Assembly (NCBI RefSeq): GCF_002483225.1
Contig: NZ_DLHL01000028.1
Coordinates: 62,001-126,000, forward strand
Reading direction: 5' to 3'
Length of the DNA stretch: 64,000 bases
Origin: Gemmatimonas sp. UBA7669
Lineage (GTDB): Bacteria > Gemmatimonadota > Gemmatimonadetes > Gemmatimonadales > Gemmatimonadaceae
Shown: positions 11,924 through 20,994 of the stretch, one piece after another
Position numbering within the stretch: the first letter of the stretch is position 1
Layout of the letters: each line of letters starts with the position of its first letter
Notes under the pieces: model-generated
What the model saw: only the letters and a program-made list of their open reading frames with translations
Databases searched by the model: none
What the model was told of the DNA's origin: nothing
Position numbers and translations under genes: made by a program

Positions 11924-13866
11924 GCGGGAATGGGGACGCGGATGAGCAACTCCGCGCCGGGATCACGATTGGAAATCTGCAGCGCGCCGCCCGCTGTGTG
12001 CAGGCGCTCTCTCATGCCGGTCAGTCCCATGCGCTGATCGGTGTCAAGCAGGCGACCACCCGGCGCCGACGGGAAGCCACGACCATCGTCGCGTACACGC
12101 AGGCGCAACTCGCCATCTGCGACGTGGAGTTCCACCTCCACCGTCGAAGCCTCGGCGTGGCGCAGCACATTGGACAGGGCCTCCTGCAGCGCACGGAACA
12201 CCGCCAGTTCTGCTTCACCCTCCAGCGCCGGCAGACTGGGCGGCGCCACAAATCGCACCTGAACACCGGTGCGCTCGGTGAATTCCGTCACCAGCGAATT
12301 GAGGGCGGGCCTGAGACCCAAATCATCCAGCAACGTGGGCCGCAGGGCACTCGTGACTTCACGAATGCTCGCAATGCCGGTGTCCACCAGAGACAGCAGA
12401 CGATCCAGGCGCGGCCCCGCCTCCGGCACCAGCGAACCACGCAGCGCCTCGAGCTGCATCTTCACGGCCGAGAACACCTGCGCGGTTTCGTCATGCAACT
12501 CGCGCGAAAGCCGGCGTCGCTCTTCTTCGTGCTGCCGCAGCATGCGTGATGACAGGCGCTCGAGCGCGCGCGTGCGCGCGGCCAACTGCCGGTCGAGTGA
12601 CCACTGATCGAGTGCCGCGCCAACCTGCTGCCCAAGGGCCAGGAGGAAATCATCATCGAGGGCCGTGAACGGATTGCGCACATCACCAGCCATGATGAGC
12701 GCGCCCACCAATTGGGTGCCCGACCCCACGGGCAGCGCCGCAATGAAGGGCTGCTGATCCGTGGACGCCACCACCTGCGGCCGTCGCGTGATGCGCATGC
12801 GCGCCAGCGCATCGCGCACGGCCGGCAGCGGCAGTTGCTCTGCCCATTCGGTGCACACACCGGTGCCGCGTACAAAACGTCCGCGTGGTGGTGTGCCGTC
12901 ATTACCTGACGCCGCTGTTGTGGACAGGGCGCGAGTGCGCGCCGCCTCGAGCACGCGATCGAGAATCTCGATGGGCGACTCGTTGACCTCCCCTGCACCG
13001 CCGAGCCGCGCATCGGCACCGTCGCGCGGCGGCGGCTCAAACAGGTACATGGCCGAGCCGCGTACGCCGGGCAGTGCCAGTGGCCGCGACAGCAGGACGT
13101 CGAGCGGATCGGTGTCGTTGGTGCGTCGCTGCAGGTCACCCGACAGCGTGGACAGCGCACGCACGCCGCGTCCGAGGTCGTCGAGTACGAGCAGCACCAG
13201 GCCCGACGCCACCAGCAGCACCATGGCGATGTCGAGGTAGTAGCCCCATGGGGTCCAGGCCCCCTGCGCGCGCAGGAAGGGATAGTCGAGGTGATGCAGG
13301 CCCCAGAGCAGGAAGGCAATGGCCAGCAACCGCGCACCGGGACTGCCCACCACGCGATGATGACGCCAGAACACCCAACCGGTCCACACGGTGGCACCGC
13401 TCAGAAACAGCACCGCGGGCAAGGCCGCCGAGAGAAAGCTGTCGAGCTGATAGATGGCGAGATACGACCAGAGCGGCGGGAAAAGCGCCACCAGCAGGTA
13501 GCTGGGCCGTGCCTTGGGCTGCCGCAGAAACACCAGCGAGGCCCAGAGCAGCACAAGGGCCGTCCATCCCGTCGTGACCTGATGCCAATACAACCACACG
13601 CGCTGACCACTGAGCAGAAAACTCAGGATGCACAGCAGCCGTGCCACATACACGCCCCAGGCCACGGCAAACCAACCGAACCAGGGCCGGCGATAGCGCG
13701 CGTAAAGATGCGCGCAGAGCGCCGCCACGCCCGTGGTCACGACCCCCTGCAACAGGATGGCCGCGAGCTCGGTGGCCACGATGGCCGGTGGCTCCACGGG
13801 CAAGTCCACCTGGAGCCGCGCCACGATCCACGGCAGGAGCAGCACGCCAGCAACAGTGGACGTCAC
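11920..13866 (-). CDS. Membrane sensor histidine kinase (HisKA_3 type)
   Basis: Cognate sensor kinase of the downstream response regulator, 648 residues. The first 240 residues hold about seven predicted membrane segments, for example AILLQGVVTTGVAALCAHLY and IAMVLLVASGLVLLVLDDL. A middle region of about 180 residues looks GAF-like (QPFIAALPVGSGTQLVGAL). The dimerisation/phosphoacceptor motif is RRLSRELHDETAQVFSAVK, and the ATP-binding domain shows EALSNVLRHAEAS, VRDDGRGF and GLTGMRERL. GTG 13866 is 4 bp from the end of the mscS gene, so mscS, kinase and regulator form one operon. The ligand is not evident. Confidence 0.9.
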   Translation of the reverse strand: MTSTVAGVLLLPWIVARLQVDLPVEPPAIVATELAAILLQGVVTTGVAALCAHLYARYRRPWFGWFAVAWGVYVARLLCILSFLLSGQRVWLYWHQVTTGWTALVLLWASLVFLRQPKARPSYLLVALFPPLWSYLAIYQLDSFLSAALPAVLFLSGATVWTGWVFWRHHRVVGSPGARLLAIAFLLWGLHHLDYPFLRAQGAWTPWGYYLDIAMVLLVASGLVLLVLDDLGRGVRALSTLSGDLQRRTNDTDPLDVLLSRPLALPGVRGSAMYLFEPPPRDGADARLGGAGEVNESPIEILDRVLEAARTRALSTTAASGNDGTPPRGRFVRGTGVCTEWAEQLPLPAVRDALARMRITRRPQVVASTDQQPFIAALPVGSGTQLVGALIMAGDVRNPFTALDDDFLLALGQQVGAALDQWSLDRQLAARTRALERLSSRMLRQHEEERRRLSRELHDETAQVFSAVKMQLEALRGSLVPEAGPRLDRLLSLVDTGIASIREVTSALRPTLLDDLGLRPALNSLVTEFTERTGVQVRFVAPPSLPALEGEAELAVFRALQEALSNVLRHAEASTVEVELHVADGELRLRVRDDGRGFPSAPGGRLLDTDQRMGLTGMRERLHTAGGALQISNRDPGAELLIRVPIPA

Positions 13867-13870
13867 GCGC

Positions 13871-15535
13871 TCAATCGACCGTCACAGGTGGTGTACCGCT
13901 GGCGCCCACGTGGTACACCGTGCGCGACGGGAAGGCAAAACCGCTGCCGTGTCGCCGCACGATGCGCATGAACTCCAGCATCATGTCGTGACGATACTTC
14001 ACGAACTCGTTGATGTCGGTGGTCTGAAACCAGCAGGTCACGTTCATCCGAATGGCTGACTCGCCGAAGGCCGTGAGATAGACCCGCACGCGCTCGGGCC
14101 AGATGGCCGGATGCGCGCGCAGGGCCGCTTCCACGTCGGCTCGAATGGTCTCGAACTGCTCCGGGGTCGTGTCGTAGGTGAGATCGAGATCGGTACGGAA
14201 GGCCATGCGATCACGTTCACCAAACGTCTCGATGCGATCGTCGGCCAGGCGCCCGTTGGGCACCCGCACCACCGTGCGCTCAATCGTGCGAATGCTGGTG
14301 GAGCGAAGACCAATGCGTTCCACTTCGCCCTCGGTGGTTCCAACGCGCACCCAGTCACCCACGCGAAACGCGCGATCGGCCGCCAGACTCACACTGCCGA
14401 AGAGATGCTCCACCGTCTTTTGCGCGGCGAGTGCGACGGCAATACCACCAATACCGAGACCGGCCAGCAGAGTCGTGACCGGATAACCGAACTGCGAGAG
14501 CGCCACGAGCAGCGCCACAATGGCCAGCGTGACACGCAGAATATTGGACAAGAGCGGCACGAGTGTGCGCGCCTGACTTTGCCCTGTGGCCACCGCCGAC
14601 TGCACCAGGCGCTGCTGCACCAGACCGATAATGCGCAGCAAGGCCCAGAAGAGGGCTATCAGCGCGAGTCCACGGACCAGCGCCGAGAGAAACCCATCCA
14701 CGCGAGGATTGAGCTGCAGCAACCCCAGCACCGGTAGCGCCACGATGGACCCGGCCCACAAACGAAACGGGCCGCGCAGGGACGCCAGCAACAAATCATC
14801 CCAGTCGGTCACGGTGCGTCGCGCAATGCGTCCAAGCACGGCACGCAAACCGGCGCCAAGCAGCCACGACACCAGGATCAGCAGCGGCAAGGCAATGGCC
14901 AGCGCCACCCACTGCCAGTAGAACACGTTGAATGGTCCCTCACGCATCATCGACGCCGGCAGGCGATCACGCAGAAACGGCGCGCCAAGCTCGTCGTACC
15001 AGGCATCGACCTGCGACACGGTCCCCGCAGCAAACTGCCAGCGCACGGCACCGCTGGTGCGCGCCGTGCGCACGAGTCGAACCGCAACGTCGCCACCACG
15101 CGTGGCAATGCTGCCCACAACATCGCTGGTGATGTCACCGTCGGTGGTATCGCCAATGGCCAACGGAGACAGCAGTGCGGGATCAAGCGCCAGTCGCTGG
15201 TCGAGCACCACCTTGAACCGACGGGCGAGCTGCGGACCGCGGCTGGTGGCTGACGGCGAAAGCGCGAGATAGCTCGCCGCGGCGTCAAAGTCGCCCGTAT
15301 CGGCGAGACGCAGAAATTCCTGCACGGCCGCACGCGGTGAGGCCGACGACACGGCCGGCGGCGCGGCGCTGTCCGGGGCTGGCTTGGATGAACCGCCAAG
15401 GCCGAACTGTGCGGTGACAGAGGCAAGAGGCAGGGCGAGGGCGGCCAGCGTGGCCAGACCGATCATCGCCCCATGGGCCAGTGGGCCCCAAAGGTGGCGC
15501 GCCGGGCGCACCACGGGTCTCAGGCAGCGAAGCAT
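13871..15535 (-). CDS. MscS-family mechanosensitive ion channel
   Basis: Predicted inner-membrane mechanosensitive channel of 554 residues, larger than E. coli MscS (286). It starts with a signal sequence (LATLAALALPLASVTA), then a periplasmic domain of about 190 residues, then several membrane helices. The pore-lining region is GYPVTTLLAGLGIGGIAVAL followed by AAQKTVEHLFGS. The cytoplasmic beta domain has VGDWVRVGTTEGEVERIGL and VRVPNGRLADD. These are the family's signature elements. It is the first gene of an operon with a histidine kinase and response regulator (4-bp gap). A linkage between channel and signalling is suggestive but unproven. Confidence 0.92.
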   Translation of the reverse strand: MLRCLRPVVRPARHLWGPLAHGAMIGLATLAALALPLASVTAQFGLGGSSKPAPDSAAPPAVSSASPRAAVQEFLRLADTGDFDAAASYLALSPSATSRGPQLARRFKVVLDQRLALDPALLSPLAIGDTTDGDITSDVVGSIATRGGDVAVRLVRTARTSGAVRWQFAAGTVSQVDAWYDELGAPFLRDRLPASMMREGPFNVFYWQWVALAIALPLLILVSWLLGAGLRAVLGRIARRTVTDWDDLLLASLRGPFRLWAGSIVALPVLGLLQLNPRVDGFLSALVRGLALIALFWALLRIIGLVQQRLVQSAVATGQSQARTLVPLLSNILRVTLAIVALLVALSQFGYPVTTLLAGLGIGGIAVALAAQKTVEHLFGSVSLAADRAFRVGDWVRVGTTEGEVERIGLRSTSIRTIERTVVRVPNGRLADDRIETFGERDRMAFRTDLDLTYDTTPEQFETIRADVEAALRAHPAIWPERVRVYLTAFGESAIRMNVTCWFQTTDINEFVKYRHDMMLEFMRIVRRHGSGFAFPSRTVYHVGASGTPPVTVD

Positions 15536-15622
15536 CTCGCAAGATAGCCAATGACAGGGGGTTACCGAACCCGCGAGGCAAAGATCCCTGGGTCATTTTC
15601 CACAGAACCTGTCGCCGGGAAG

Positions 15623-15695
15623 TGACCGGGGTGGGGATCGAACCCACGACCTACGGATTAAAAGTCCGCTGCTCTACCGACTGAGCTACCCGGTC
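15623..15695 (-). tRNA. tRNA-Lys (anticodon UUU)
   Basis: A complete 73-nt cloverleaf on the minus strand. The acceptor GACCGGG (15695 downward) pairs perfectly with CCCGGTC. The D arm is GCTC...GAGC, the anticodon stem CGGAC/GTCCG-like with loop CTTTTAA giving UUU, and the T arm GTGGGTTCGATCCCCAC. Discriminator A is at 15623. The CCA end is not encoded. It lies between the OmpA-like gene and the mscS operon, on the same strand as both. Confidence 0.95.
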
Positions 15696-15734
15696 CAACT
15701 CCCACGTGCGAAGAACAATGCAGACCAGAACAAT

Positions 15735-15770
15735 AACGGGGCGACCACCATGGCTGGTAGCCGCCCCGTT
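15735..15770 (-). terminator. Terminator-like hairpin after the OmpA-like gene
   Basis: AACGGGGCG (15735-15743) pairs with CGCCCCGTT (15762-15770), with additional inner pairing ACCA/TGGT. Read on the minus strand it follows the OmpA-like stop codon and is followed by ATTGTT, a weak T-rich tail. It would separate that gene from tRNA-Lys. Confidence 0.6.
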
Positions 15771-15823
15771 CTTGCTGATGCCCTGCGTGGCGGCCATCCC
15801 GGAGGATGGCCGACCGGACCCGC

Positions 15824-16486
15824 TTATTCGTTGCCCGAGATGGCGGCCACGGTGGCCGTACCCATGCCAGCCGGCGTCTCGACCACAAACACCACGCGGC
15901 GGTTGAGCTCCGCACCGCTCTCGTCACCCTTGGCACCCGGCTTCACGAGACGGGTCTTGCCGTACCCCACCGTGCGCAGCGAGGCGCCATCGAGGCCCTT
16001 GCTCACGAGGAAGTCGCGCACCGCGTCGGCCCGCTCACGCGAGAGGCGCAGATTGTAGGCCGCGCTGCCCGCCGGGTCAGCAAAGCCTTCGATGGTGATG
16101 GTCGCGCCCTTGTAGTAGTTGGACGCCACCTGCGCGAAGCGCTCCAGCGCCGCTTCGTCCTGCTGACGCACGGCCGCATCGTCAAAGCCGAAGTGCACCG
16201 GCATGGCGAACTTCACCTGGTTCTCCATGGCCGTGATGCGCGCGCCGAACTCGTTGCGCAGGGTGCCCAGGTCGTTGCGCAGGGCGTTGAGGTCGGTACG
16301 CAGCGCGCCCACCTCGGTGTCAATCTTCGTGCGCAGCGAATCATCGCCCGCCACACGCTGACTGCGCTCGGTAGACAGCGCCACGCGCTGCTCCTCGAGG
16401 CCCTTCCGCACGAAGCCCTTCGTGGCACAGGCGCTCAGCGTGCTCACCGCCAGCACCGTCATCGTCGCAAACCGGATCTTCTGCAT
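15824..16486 (-). CDS. OmpA/Pal-family lipoprotein with coiled-coil linker
   Basis: Predicted outer-membrane lipoprotein that binds peptidoglycan non-covalently, 220 residues. The signal peptide ends in a lipobox, STLSAC (Cys near residue 20). Residues about 30-85 form heptad-like helix (LRTDLNALRNDLGTLRNEF), a coiled-coil stalk. The OmpA domain follows with HFGFDDAAVR, ITIEGFADPAGSAAYNLRLS, the peptidoglycan-contacting RADAVRDFLV and the terminal NRRVVFVVE. ATG 16486 has an excellent GGGAGGAG Shine-Dalgarno; a longer open frame upstream has none. It resembles Pal, but no tol genes are nearby. Confidence 0.92.
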   Translation of the reverse strand: MQKIRFATMTVLAVSTLSACATKGFVRKGLEEQRVALSTERSQRVAGDDSLRTKIDTEVGALRTDLNALRNDLGTLRNEFGARITAMENQVKFAMPVHFGFDDAAVRQQDEAALERFAQVASNYYKGATITIEGFADPAGSAAYNLRLSRERADAVRDFLVSKGLDGASLRTVGYGKTRLVKPGAKGDESGAELNRRVVFVVETPAGMGTATVAAISGNE

Positions 16487-16666
16487 CGCTGTCTCCTCCC
16501 ATGGATTGATCGCTCTTGGCAGCGCGTCGTCACACTGTGCGCCAGCGCGCCCGCCACGAAAGGAAGGTCGTGCGCCAGGACCTGTGGCGCCGTGCGCTTC
16601 ATCACGAAAAACCCGCCAATTTGTGCGAAAGGTGACAGCAGTCACGCGATTCGCATGAAGAAAACA

Positions 16667-17512
16667 TTACGGCGTGGGCTTGGCCAACCACTCGCCGCCG
16701 TCGACGACAAAGATGGCCCCCGTAATCCAGTCGCCGGCCGGCGACGCGAGGAAGGCCACCATGTTGGCGATGTCCTGTGGCGTGCCCCAGCGACCCAACG
16801 GAATGCCCGTGCGGGCATACTCGGCCATGCGCTCTTCCGCGGCGGCAAAGAGGTCGGGCACGCCACTCTCGGCCGGCGGCGTGAAGGCCTTGCGCACGCC
16901 CTCCGTCGGGATGGGGCCGGGCGCGATGGCATTCACTCGAATGCGATCGGGCGCCCACTCCATGGCGAGGGTGCGTGTGAGGGCATCCACACCCGCCTTG
17001 GCTGCCGTGGCATGGGCCATGAGGGGCCAGCCCCGATAATGCAGCGTCATGGATGTGCTGATGATGCGTCCCCCGCCCTGCGCCTTCATGACCGGATGCG
17101 CGGCCTGCGAGCAGTAGAAGGTGCCGTAGAGATCGATCTCCACGACCGAGCGCCAGGCATTGGGGGACAGCGTGGCGCTGGGCGCGTAGAAGTTGCCAGC
17201 GGCGTTGTTGACCAGCACATCAAGACGACCATGTGTACTGGCGACCTCCTGTACCACGGCATGCACCGCCGCATGATCGCGCACATCGAGCGCCACACTG
17301 CTGGCCGCATGGCCGCGCTCACGGATGGCCGCCACCGCGGCCTCGTGATGTGCGGGTCGCCGGCTGGCCACGACCACGTGCGCGCCCAGCGCCGCCAGCA
17401 GTTCAGAGATGCCGAGGCCAATGCCGGTGCCCCCGCCGGTCACGAGCGCCACCTGCCCCTTCAGCAGGTCGTCACGAAAGACAGAGCGGAAATCGGCGGC
17501 GGGAGTAGTCAT
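16667..17512 (-). CDS. SDR oxidoreductase, 2,4-dienoyl-CoA reductase-like
   Basis: NADP(H)-dependent short-chain dehydrogenase of 281 residues. Cofactor motif VTGGGTGIGLGI near residue 25, VNNAAGNFYAP, and a C-terminal VDGGEWL. The active-site segment STSMTLHYRGWPLMAHATAA followed by KAGVD matches the dienoyl-CoA reductases (DECR). In DECR the usual SDR Tyr-x-x-x-Lys is modified, and the enzyme reduces 2,4-dienoyl-CoA intermediates of unsaturated fatty acid oxidation. ATG 17512 lies 10 bp after rnhB, so it is the third gene of an rplS-rnhB-SDR transcription unit. Function is by recalled similarity to peroxisomal DECR2; other enoyl-type SDRs remain possible. Confidence 0.85.
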   Translation of the reverse strand: MTTPAADFRSVFRDDLLKGQVALVTGGGTGIGLGISELLAALGAHVVVASRRPAHHEAAVAAIRERGHAASSVALDVRDHAAVHAVVQEVASTHGRLDVLVNNAAGNFYAPSATLSPNAWRSVVEIDLYGTFYCSQAAHPVMKAQGGGRIISTSMTLHYRGWPLMAHATAAKAGVDALTRTLAMEWAPDRIRVNAIAPGPIPTEGVRKAFTPPAESGVPDLFAAAEERMAEYARTGIPLGRWGTPQDIANMVAFLASPAGDWITGAIFVVDGGEWLAKPTP

Positions 17513-17522
17513 GGGTCGTCGC

Positions 17523-18149
17523 TCAAAACAGGGAAGGCTGTTCGTCGAGGCAGAAGCTGCGTCGATGATGGGCCGTGAGCCCGTGTTGCGCCAGCGCCGC
17601 GCGGTGCACCGCGGTCCCGTAGCCCGCGTTTCGCTCCCAGGCATACACCGGATAGCGCCCGGCGAGGGCCTGCATGAGCCGATCACGTGTGACCTTGGCC
17701 ACGATGGAGGCGCAGGCAATCGCGTAGCACTTGCTGTCGCCTTTCACGACCGCCGTGTGTACGCAGCCCAAGGTGCGAAGCGGTTTGCCATCCACCAGCA
17801 CATGCTGGGGCTGCTGTCCCAATCGCCGATGCAATTGGGCCAGCGCACGCTGCATGGCCAGCACGGTGGCGTGATAGATGTTGAGCTGATCAATCTCACG
17901 CACGCTGGCGGCGCCAAGGCCGATGGCTATAGCCCGTTCGCGAATGCGAAGCGCCAGCGCCCGCCGCACCTCCGGCGTGAGCTGCTTGGAATCGTCCACG
18001 CCGGCAATGGCCCGCTGCTCGGCGGGCATGACAAGGGCACATGCGACAACGGGGCCCGCAAGCGGGCCCCGTCCAACTTCGTCCACCCCGGCCAGTACCG
18101 GCCCGTGGACTGCACGCAGGTTGCGCTCGATGGGGCTCCAACGCGCCAT
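17523..18149 (-). CDS. rnhB: Ribonuclease HII
   Basis: Endonuclease that removes ribonucleotides from RNA-DNA hybrids. The 208-residue protein has the RNase HII signature AGVDEVGRGPLAGPVVA with the first two catalytic acids, DDSKQLTPEVRR, the third acid in HVLVDGKPL and the fourth in IVAKVTRDRLM. Length is normal. It starts 15 bp downstream of rplS, a common arrangement in bacteria, and is followed after 10 bp by the SDR gene. Confidence 0.97.
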   Translation of the reverse strand: MARWSPIERNLRAVHGPVLAGVDEVGRGPLAGPVVACALVMPAEQRAIAGVDDSKQLTPEVRRALALRIRERAIAIGLGAASVREIDQLNIYHATVLAMQRALAQLHRRLGQQPQHVLVDGKPLRTLGCVHTAVVKGDSKCYAIACASIVAKVTRDRLMQALAGRYPVYAWERNAGYGTAVHRAALAQHGLTAHHRRSFCLDEQPSLF

Positions 18150-18164
18150 CGATGCGTCGCCGCC

Positions 18165-18530
18165 TTACTTGGCGGTCTGCGACTTGTGAACGACCTTGCG
18201 CTCCTTGATGCGGGCGGCCTTGCCCGTCACGTCGCGCAGGTAGTACAGCTTGGCACGACGCACCGCACCACGACGCACGACGATGATGTCAGCAAGCATC
18301 GGGCTGTGCACCGGGAAGATGCGCTCCACACCCACGCCATTCGACACCTTGCGGACAGTGAACGTCTCGCTGACGCCAGCGCCACGACGGGCGATGACCA
18401 CGCCTTCGAAGGCCTGGATGCGTTCCTTGTCGCCTTCCTTCACTCGCACATTCACGCGCACCGTGTCGCCGGCGCGGAACGGAGTGACGGTCTTCATCCA
18501 CTCCTTCTGGGTTTCGATAAACGGGTGCAT
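18165..18530 (-). CDS. rplS: 50S ribosomal protein L19
   Basis: Ribosomal protein at the interface of the two subunits. The 121-residue protein shows [55 protein letters not shown] and [20 protein letters not shown], all diagnostic. ATG 18530 (MHPFIE) gives the standard length. In many bacteria trmD lies directly upstream; here trmD is 45 kb away near the right end. The 284 bp upstream to the divergent prolyl oligopeptidase contain GC-rich hairpins (for example 18742-18762) but nothing I can assign. Confidence 0.97.
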   Translation of the reverse strand: MHPFIETQKEWMKTVTPFRAGDTVRVNVRVKEGDKERIQAFEGVVIARRGAGVSETFTVRKVSNGVGVERIFPVHSPMLADIIVVRRGAVRRAKLYYLRDVTGKAARIKERKVVHKSQTAK

Positions 18531-18814
18531 CGTGCAACTCCAGGACATCACGCAGGATGTCCGATTCGAAGGGCTACGGATCCGTCTGACGTTCCCGCGC
18601 GATGTCACAGGACGTGACGGAGCGCGATCGAACGACACACGGTGCGAGAGGCCTCGACGCGCACACCGGAAGCGAAGTCTTCCGGGTCGATACCGACGGG
18701 GCATCGCCACTGTCCGGGTATGGACAGGACTGTCACGGGCACCGCTGTAACGGGTACAGCGGCTTGCCCCCGTTTCCGGGGGAGCTTTGAAACATAGCCC
18801 TGCCCCCCGCTTTC

Positions 18815-20962
18815 ATGCCAGTGGTCCCCGCCCGCGCCACCCGCCATGTTCCGGAGGCTGCCATTCCGACCCACTCCAGCACTCTCCCAATGCCCCCCGA
18901 ACGCCCTCTGCCCTACCCCGTCACCCGTCGTGTTGATCAGGTCGACCACTACCACGGAACGCCGGTGGCCGATCCATTCCGCTGGCTGGAAGACGACCGC
19001 TCGCCCGAGACGGCCGAGTGGGTGGGCGCCCAGAATGCCGTTACCGCCGCGTGGCTGGCGGGCATTCCCTGGCGCGACGCGCTGCGAGACCGCCTCGCGA
19101 CCCTGGTCAACTATCCCCGAAGCTCCGCCCCGGAGCAGAAGGGGCCGTGGCTCCTGTACGCGCGCAACGACGGCCTGCAGAACCAGCCCGTGTACTACAT
19201 CCGCCGCGGTGAGGAGGGACCTGAGGAGCTGCTGCTTGACCCCAACCAGCTCTCGCCCGACGGTACCACGCGGGTGGCCGGACTCACCTTCGACCGGCAG
19301 GCGCGCTACATCGCCTACATGGTGAGCCACGCCGGTTCCGACTGGCAGCAGATTCGCGTGCTCGATCTGGCCACCCGACGCGACCTCCCCGATGTCATCG
19401 ACCGGGTGAAGGTCTCAGGCATCGCCTGGCACGGCGACGGGTTCTACTACAGCCGGTACCCGGAACCGGCGGCAGACGCCGGCGAGTACTCGGCGCGCAA
19501 CGAAGATCATCAAGTGTATTTCCACGCGCTCGGCACCACGCAGGACGCCGACACGCTGGTGTACCACGACCCCGAACATCCACAGCGCTTTCATCTGCTC
19601 GGCACGACCGAAGACGAGCGATTCGCCGTGTTGTCCGTGAGCGACCGCGGCCAAGGCAAGGACGGCAACGCGCTGCTGGTGCGTGACCTCTCGGTGGCCG
19701 ACGCACCCTTTGTGCCGGTGTGGCCGCACTTCGATGATCAGATGTCTGTGCTGGACAATGATGGTGACACGCTGCTGGTGCTCACCAATCGTGGCGCGCC
19801 CAATCAGCGCGTGGTGCGCATCGACCCGCGACATGCCGATGAAGCTGAGTGGCAGGACGTCATCCCCGAGCACACCGACCCACTCGAGAACGTGAGCCTG
19901 GCCGGCGGTCGTCTCTTTGCCAGCTACCTGCACGACGTGACCTCGCGCGTGGAAGCCTGGCGCTATGACGGCACCCGCGAGCGGGAGGTGCAACTGCCCG
20001 GCCTCGGCACGGCCATGGGCTTCATGGGTGAGCGGGATGCAACGTCCGTGTGGTACACCTTCACCTCGTTTACCGCGCCGGCCACGGTGTATCGCTATGT
20101 CCTGGCCAGCGGCGAGAGCACGGTGTATCGCGCGGTGACCCTCCCGTTCGACCCCTCGGCGTTCGAGACGCGTCAGGTGTTCGTGACGAGCAAGGATGGC
20201 ACACGGGTGCCCGCGTTCATTGTAGCGCGTCGTGGTCTGGTGCTCGATGGCAACAACCCGACCATCCTCTATGGGTACGGCGGATTCAACGTCTCACTGC
20301 CGCCGCAGTTCAGCGCGATGCGGGTGGCATTCCTCGAGCAGGGCGGCGTGTACGTGCAGGCGAACCTGCGTGGCGGCGGCGAGTACGGCGAGGCCTGGCA
20401 TCAGGCCGGGATGAAGGCCAACAAGCAGAACGTCTTCGACGATGCCATTGCCGTGGCGGAGTGGCTGATTGCCGAGGGCTACACGCGCAGCGAACGCCTG
20501 GCCATTCAGGGCGGATCAAACGGCGGTTTGCTGGTCGGAGCCATCATGACCCAGCGGCCCGAGCTCGCGCGCGTGGCGTTGCCGAGTGTGGGTGTGATGG
20601 ACATGCTGCGCTTTCACACGTTCACCATCGGATGGAACTGGATTGCCGACTACGGCTCCAGTGATGACCCGGAGGAGTTCCGCGTGCTGTATGCGTACTC
20701 CCCGCTGCACAACCTGAAGGATGGGGTGGACTATCCGGCCACTCTCATCACCACGGCCGACCACGACGATCGTGTGGTGCCGGCACACTCCTTCAAGTTT
20801 GCGGCGCGGCTACAGGAAGCGCATGGCGGCACGGCGCCGGTGCTCATTCGCATTGAGACACAGTCAGGGCACGGGGCCTCCTCGCTCAGCAAGCAGATCG
20901 AGGAGGCCGCCGATGTGTACGCCTTTGTGCTGGCCAACATGGGCGTGACGCCCTCACTCTAG
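18815..20962 (+). CDS. Prolyl oligopeptidase family serine peptidase (S9A)
   Basis: Cleaves peptides after proline. The 715-residue protein has the N-terminal PYPVTRRVDQVDHYHGTPVA, a seven-bladed propeller region and the C-terminal alpha/beta hydrolase. The catalytic triad is visible: Ser in GGSNGG (near 568), Asp in ADHDDRVVP (near 650) and His in SGHGASS (near 685). The family signature WNWIADYGSSDDPEEF is present. The N-terminus up to residue 25 is not convincingly a signal peptide; a second ATG at 18890 (MPPERPLPYP) would remove it and may be the true start, giving a cytoplasmic enzyme. It is convergent with a DUF885 protein 32 bp away. Confidence 0.93.
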   Translation: MPVVPARATRHVPEAAIPTHSSTLPMPPERPLPYPVTRRVDQVDHYHGTPVADPFRWLEDDRSPETAEWVGAQNAVTAAWLAGIPWRDALRDRLATLVNYPRSSAPEQKGPWLLYARNDGLQNQPVYYIRRGEEGPEELLLDPNQLSPDGTTRVAGLTFDRQARYIAYMVSHAGSDWQQIRVLDLATRRDLPDVIDRVKVSGIAWHGDGFYYSRYPEPAADAGEYSARNEDHQVYFHALGTTQDADTLVYHDPEHPQRFHLLGTTEDERFAVLSVSDRGQGKDGNALLVRDLSVADAPFVPVWPHFDDQMSVLDNDGDTLLVLTNRGAPNQRVVRIDPRHADEAEWQDVIPEHTDPLENVSLAGGRLFASYLHDVTSRVEAWRYDGTREREVQLPGLGTAMGFMGERDATSVWYTFTSFTAPATVYRYVLASGESTVYRAVTLPFDPSAFETRQVFVTSKDGTRVPAFIVARRGLVLDGNNPTILYGYGGFNVSLPPQFSAMRVAFLEQGGVYVQANLRGGGEYGEAWHQAGMKANKQNVFDDAIAVAEWLIAEGYTRSERLAIQGGSNGGLLVGAIMTQRPELARVALPSVGVMDMLRFHTFTIGWNWIADYGSSDDPEEFRVLYAYSPLHNLKDGVDYPATLITTADHDDRVVPAHSFKFAARLQEAHGGTAPVLIRIETQSGHGASSLSKQIEEAADVYAFVLANMGVTPSL

Positions 20963-20994
20963 ACGGCACGCGTCGTCGCGCCCCGTCGGAGCGA

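Noticed and set aside
15806..17578. A 590-residue open frame opposite the OmpA-like and SDR genes
   Set aside because: It covers two good genes and the intergenic space between them, and contains no recognisable domain.
18531..18814. GC-rich hairpins upstream of rplS considered as a ribosomal protein leader
   Set aside because: Several short stems (for example 18742-18762 and 18766-18782) but no match to a leader I know; they could equally belong to the divergent gene.
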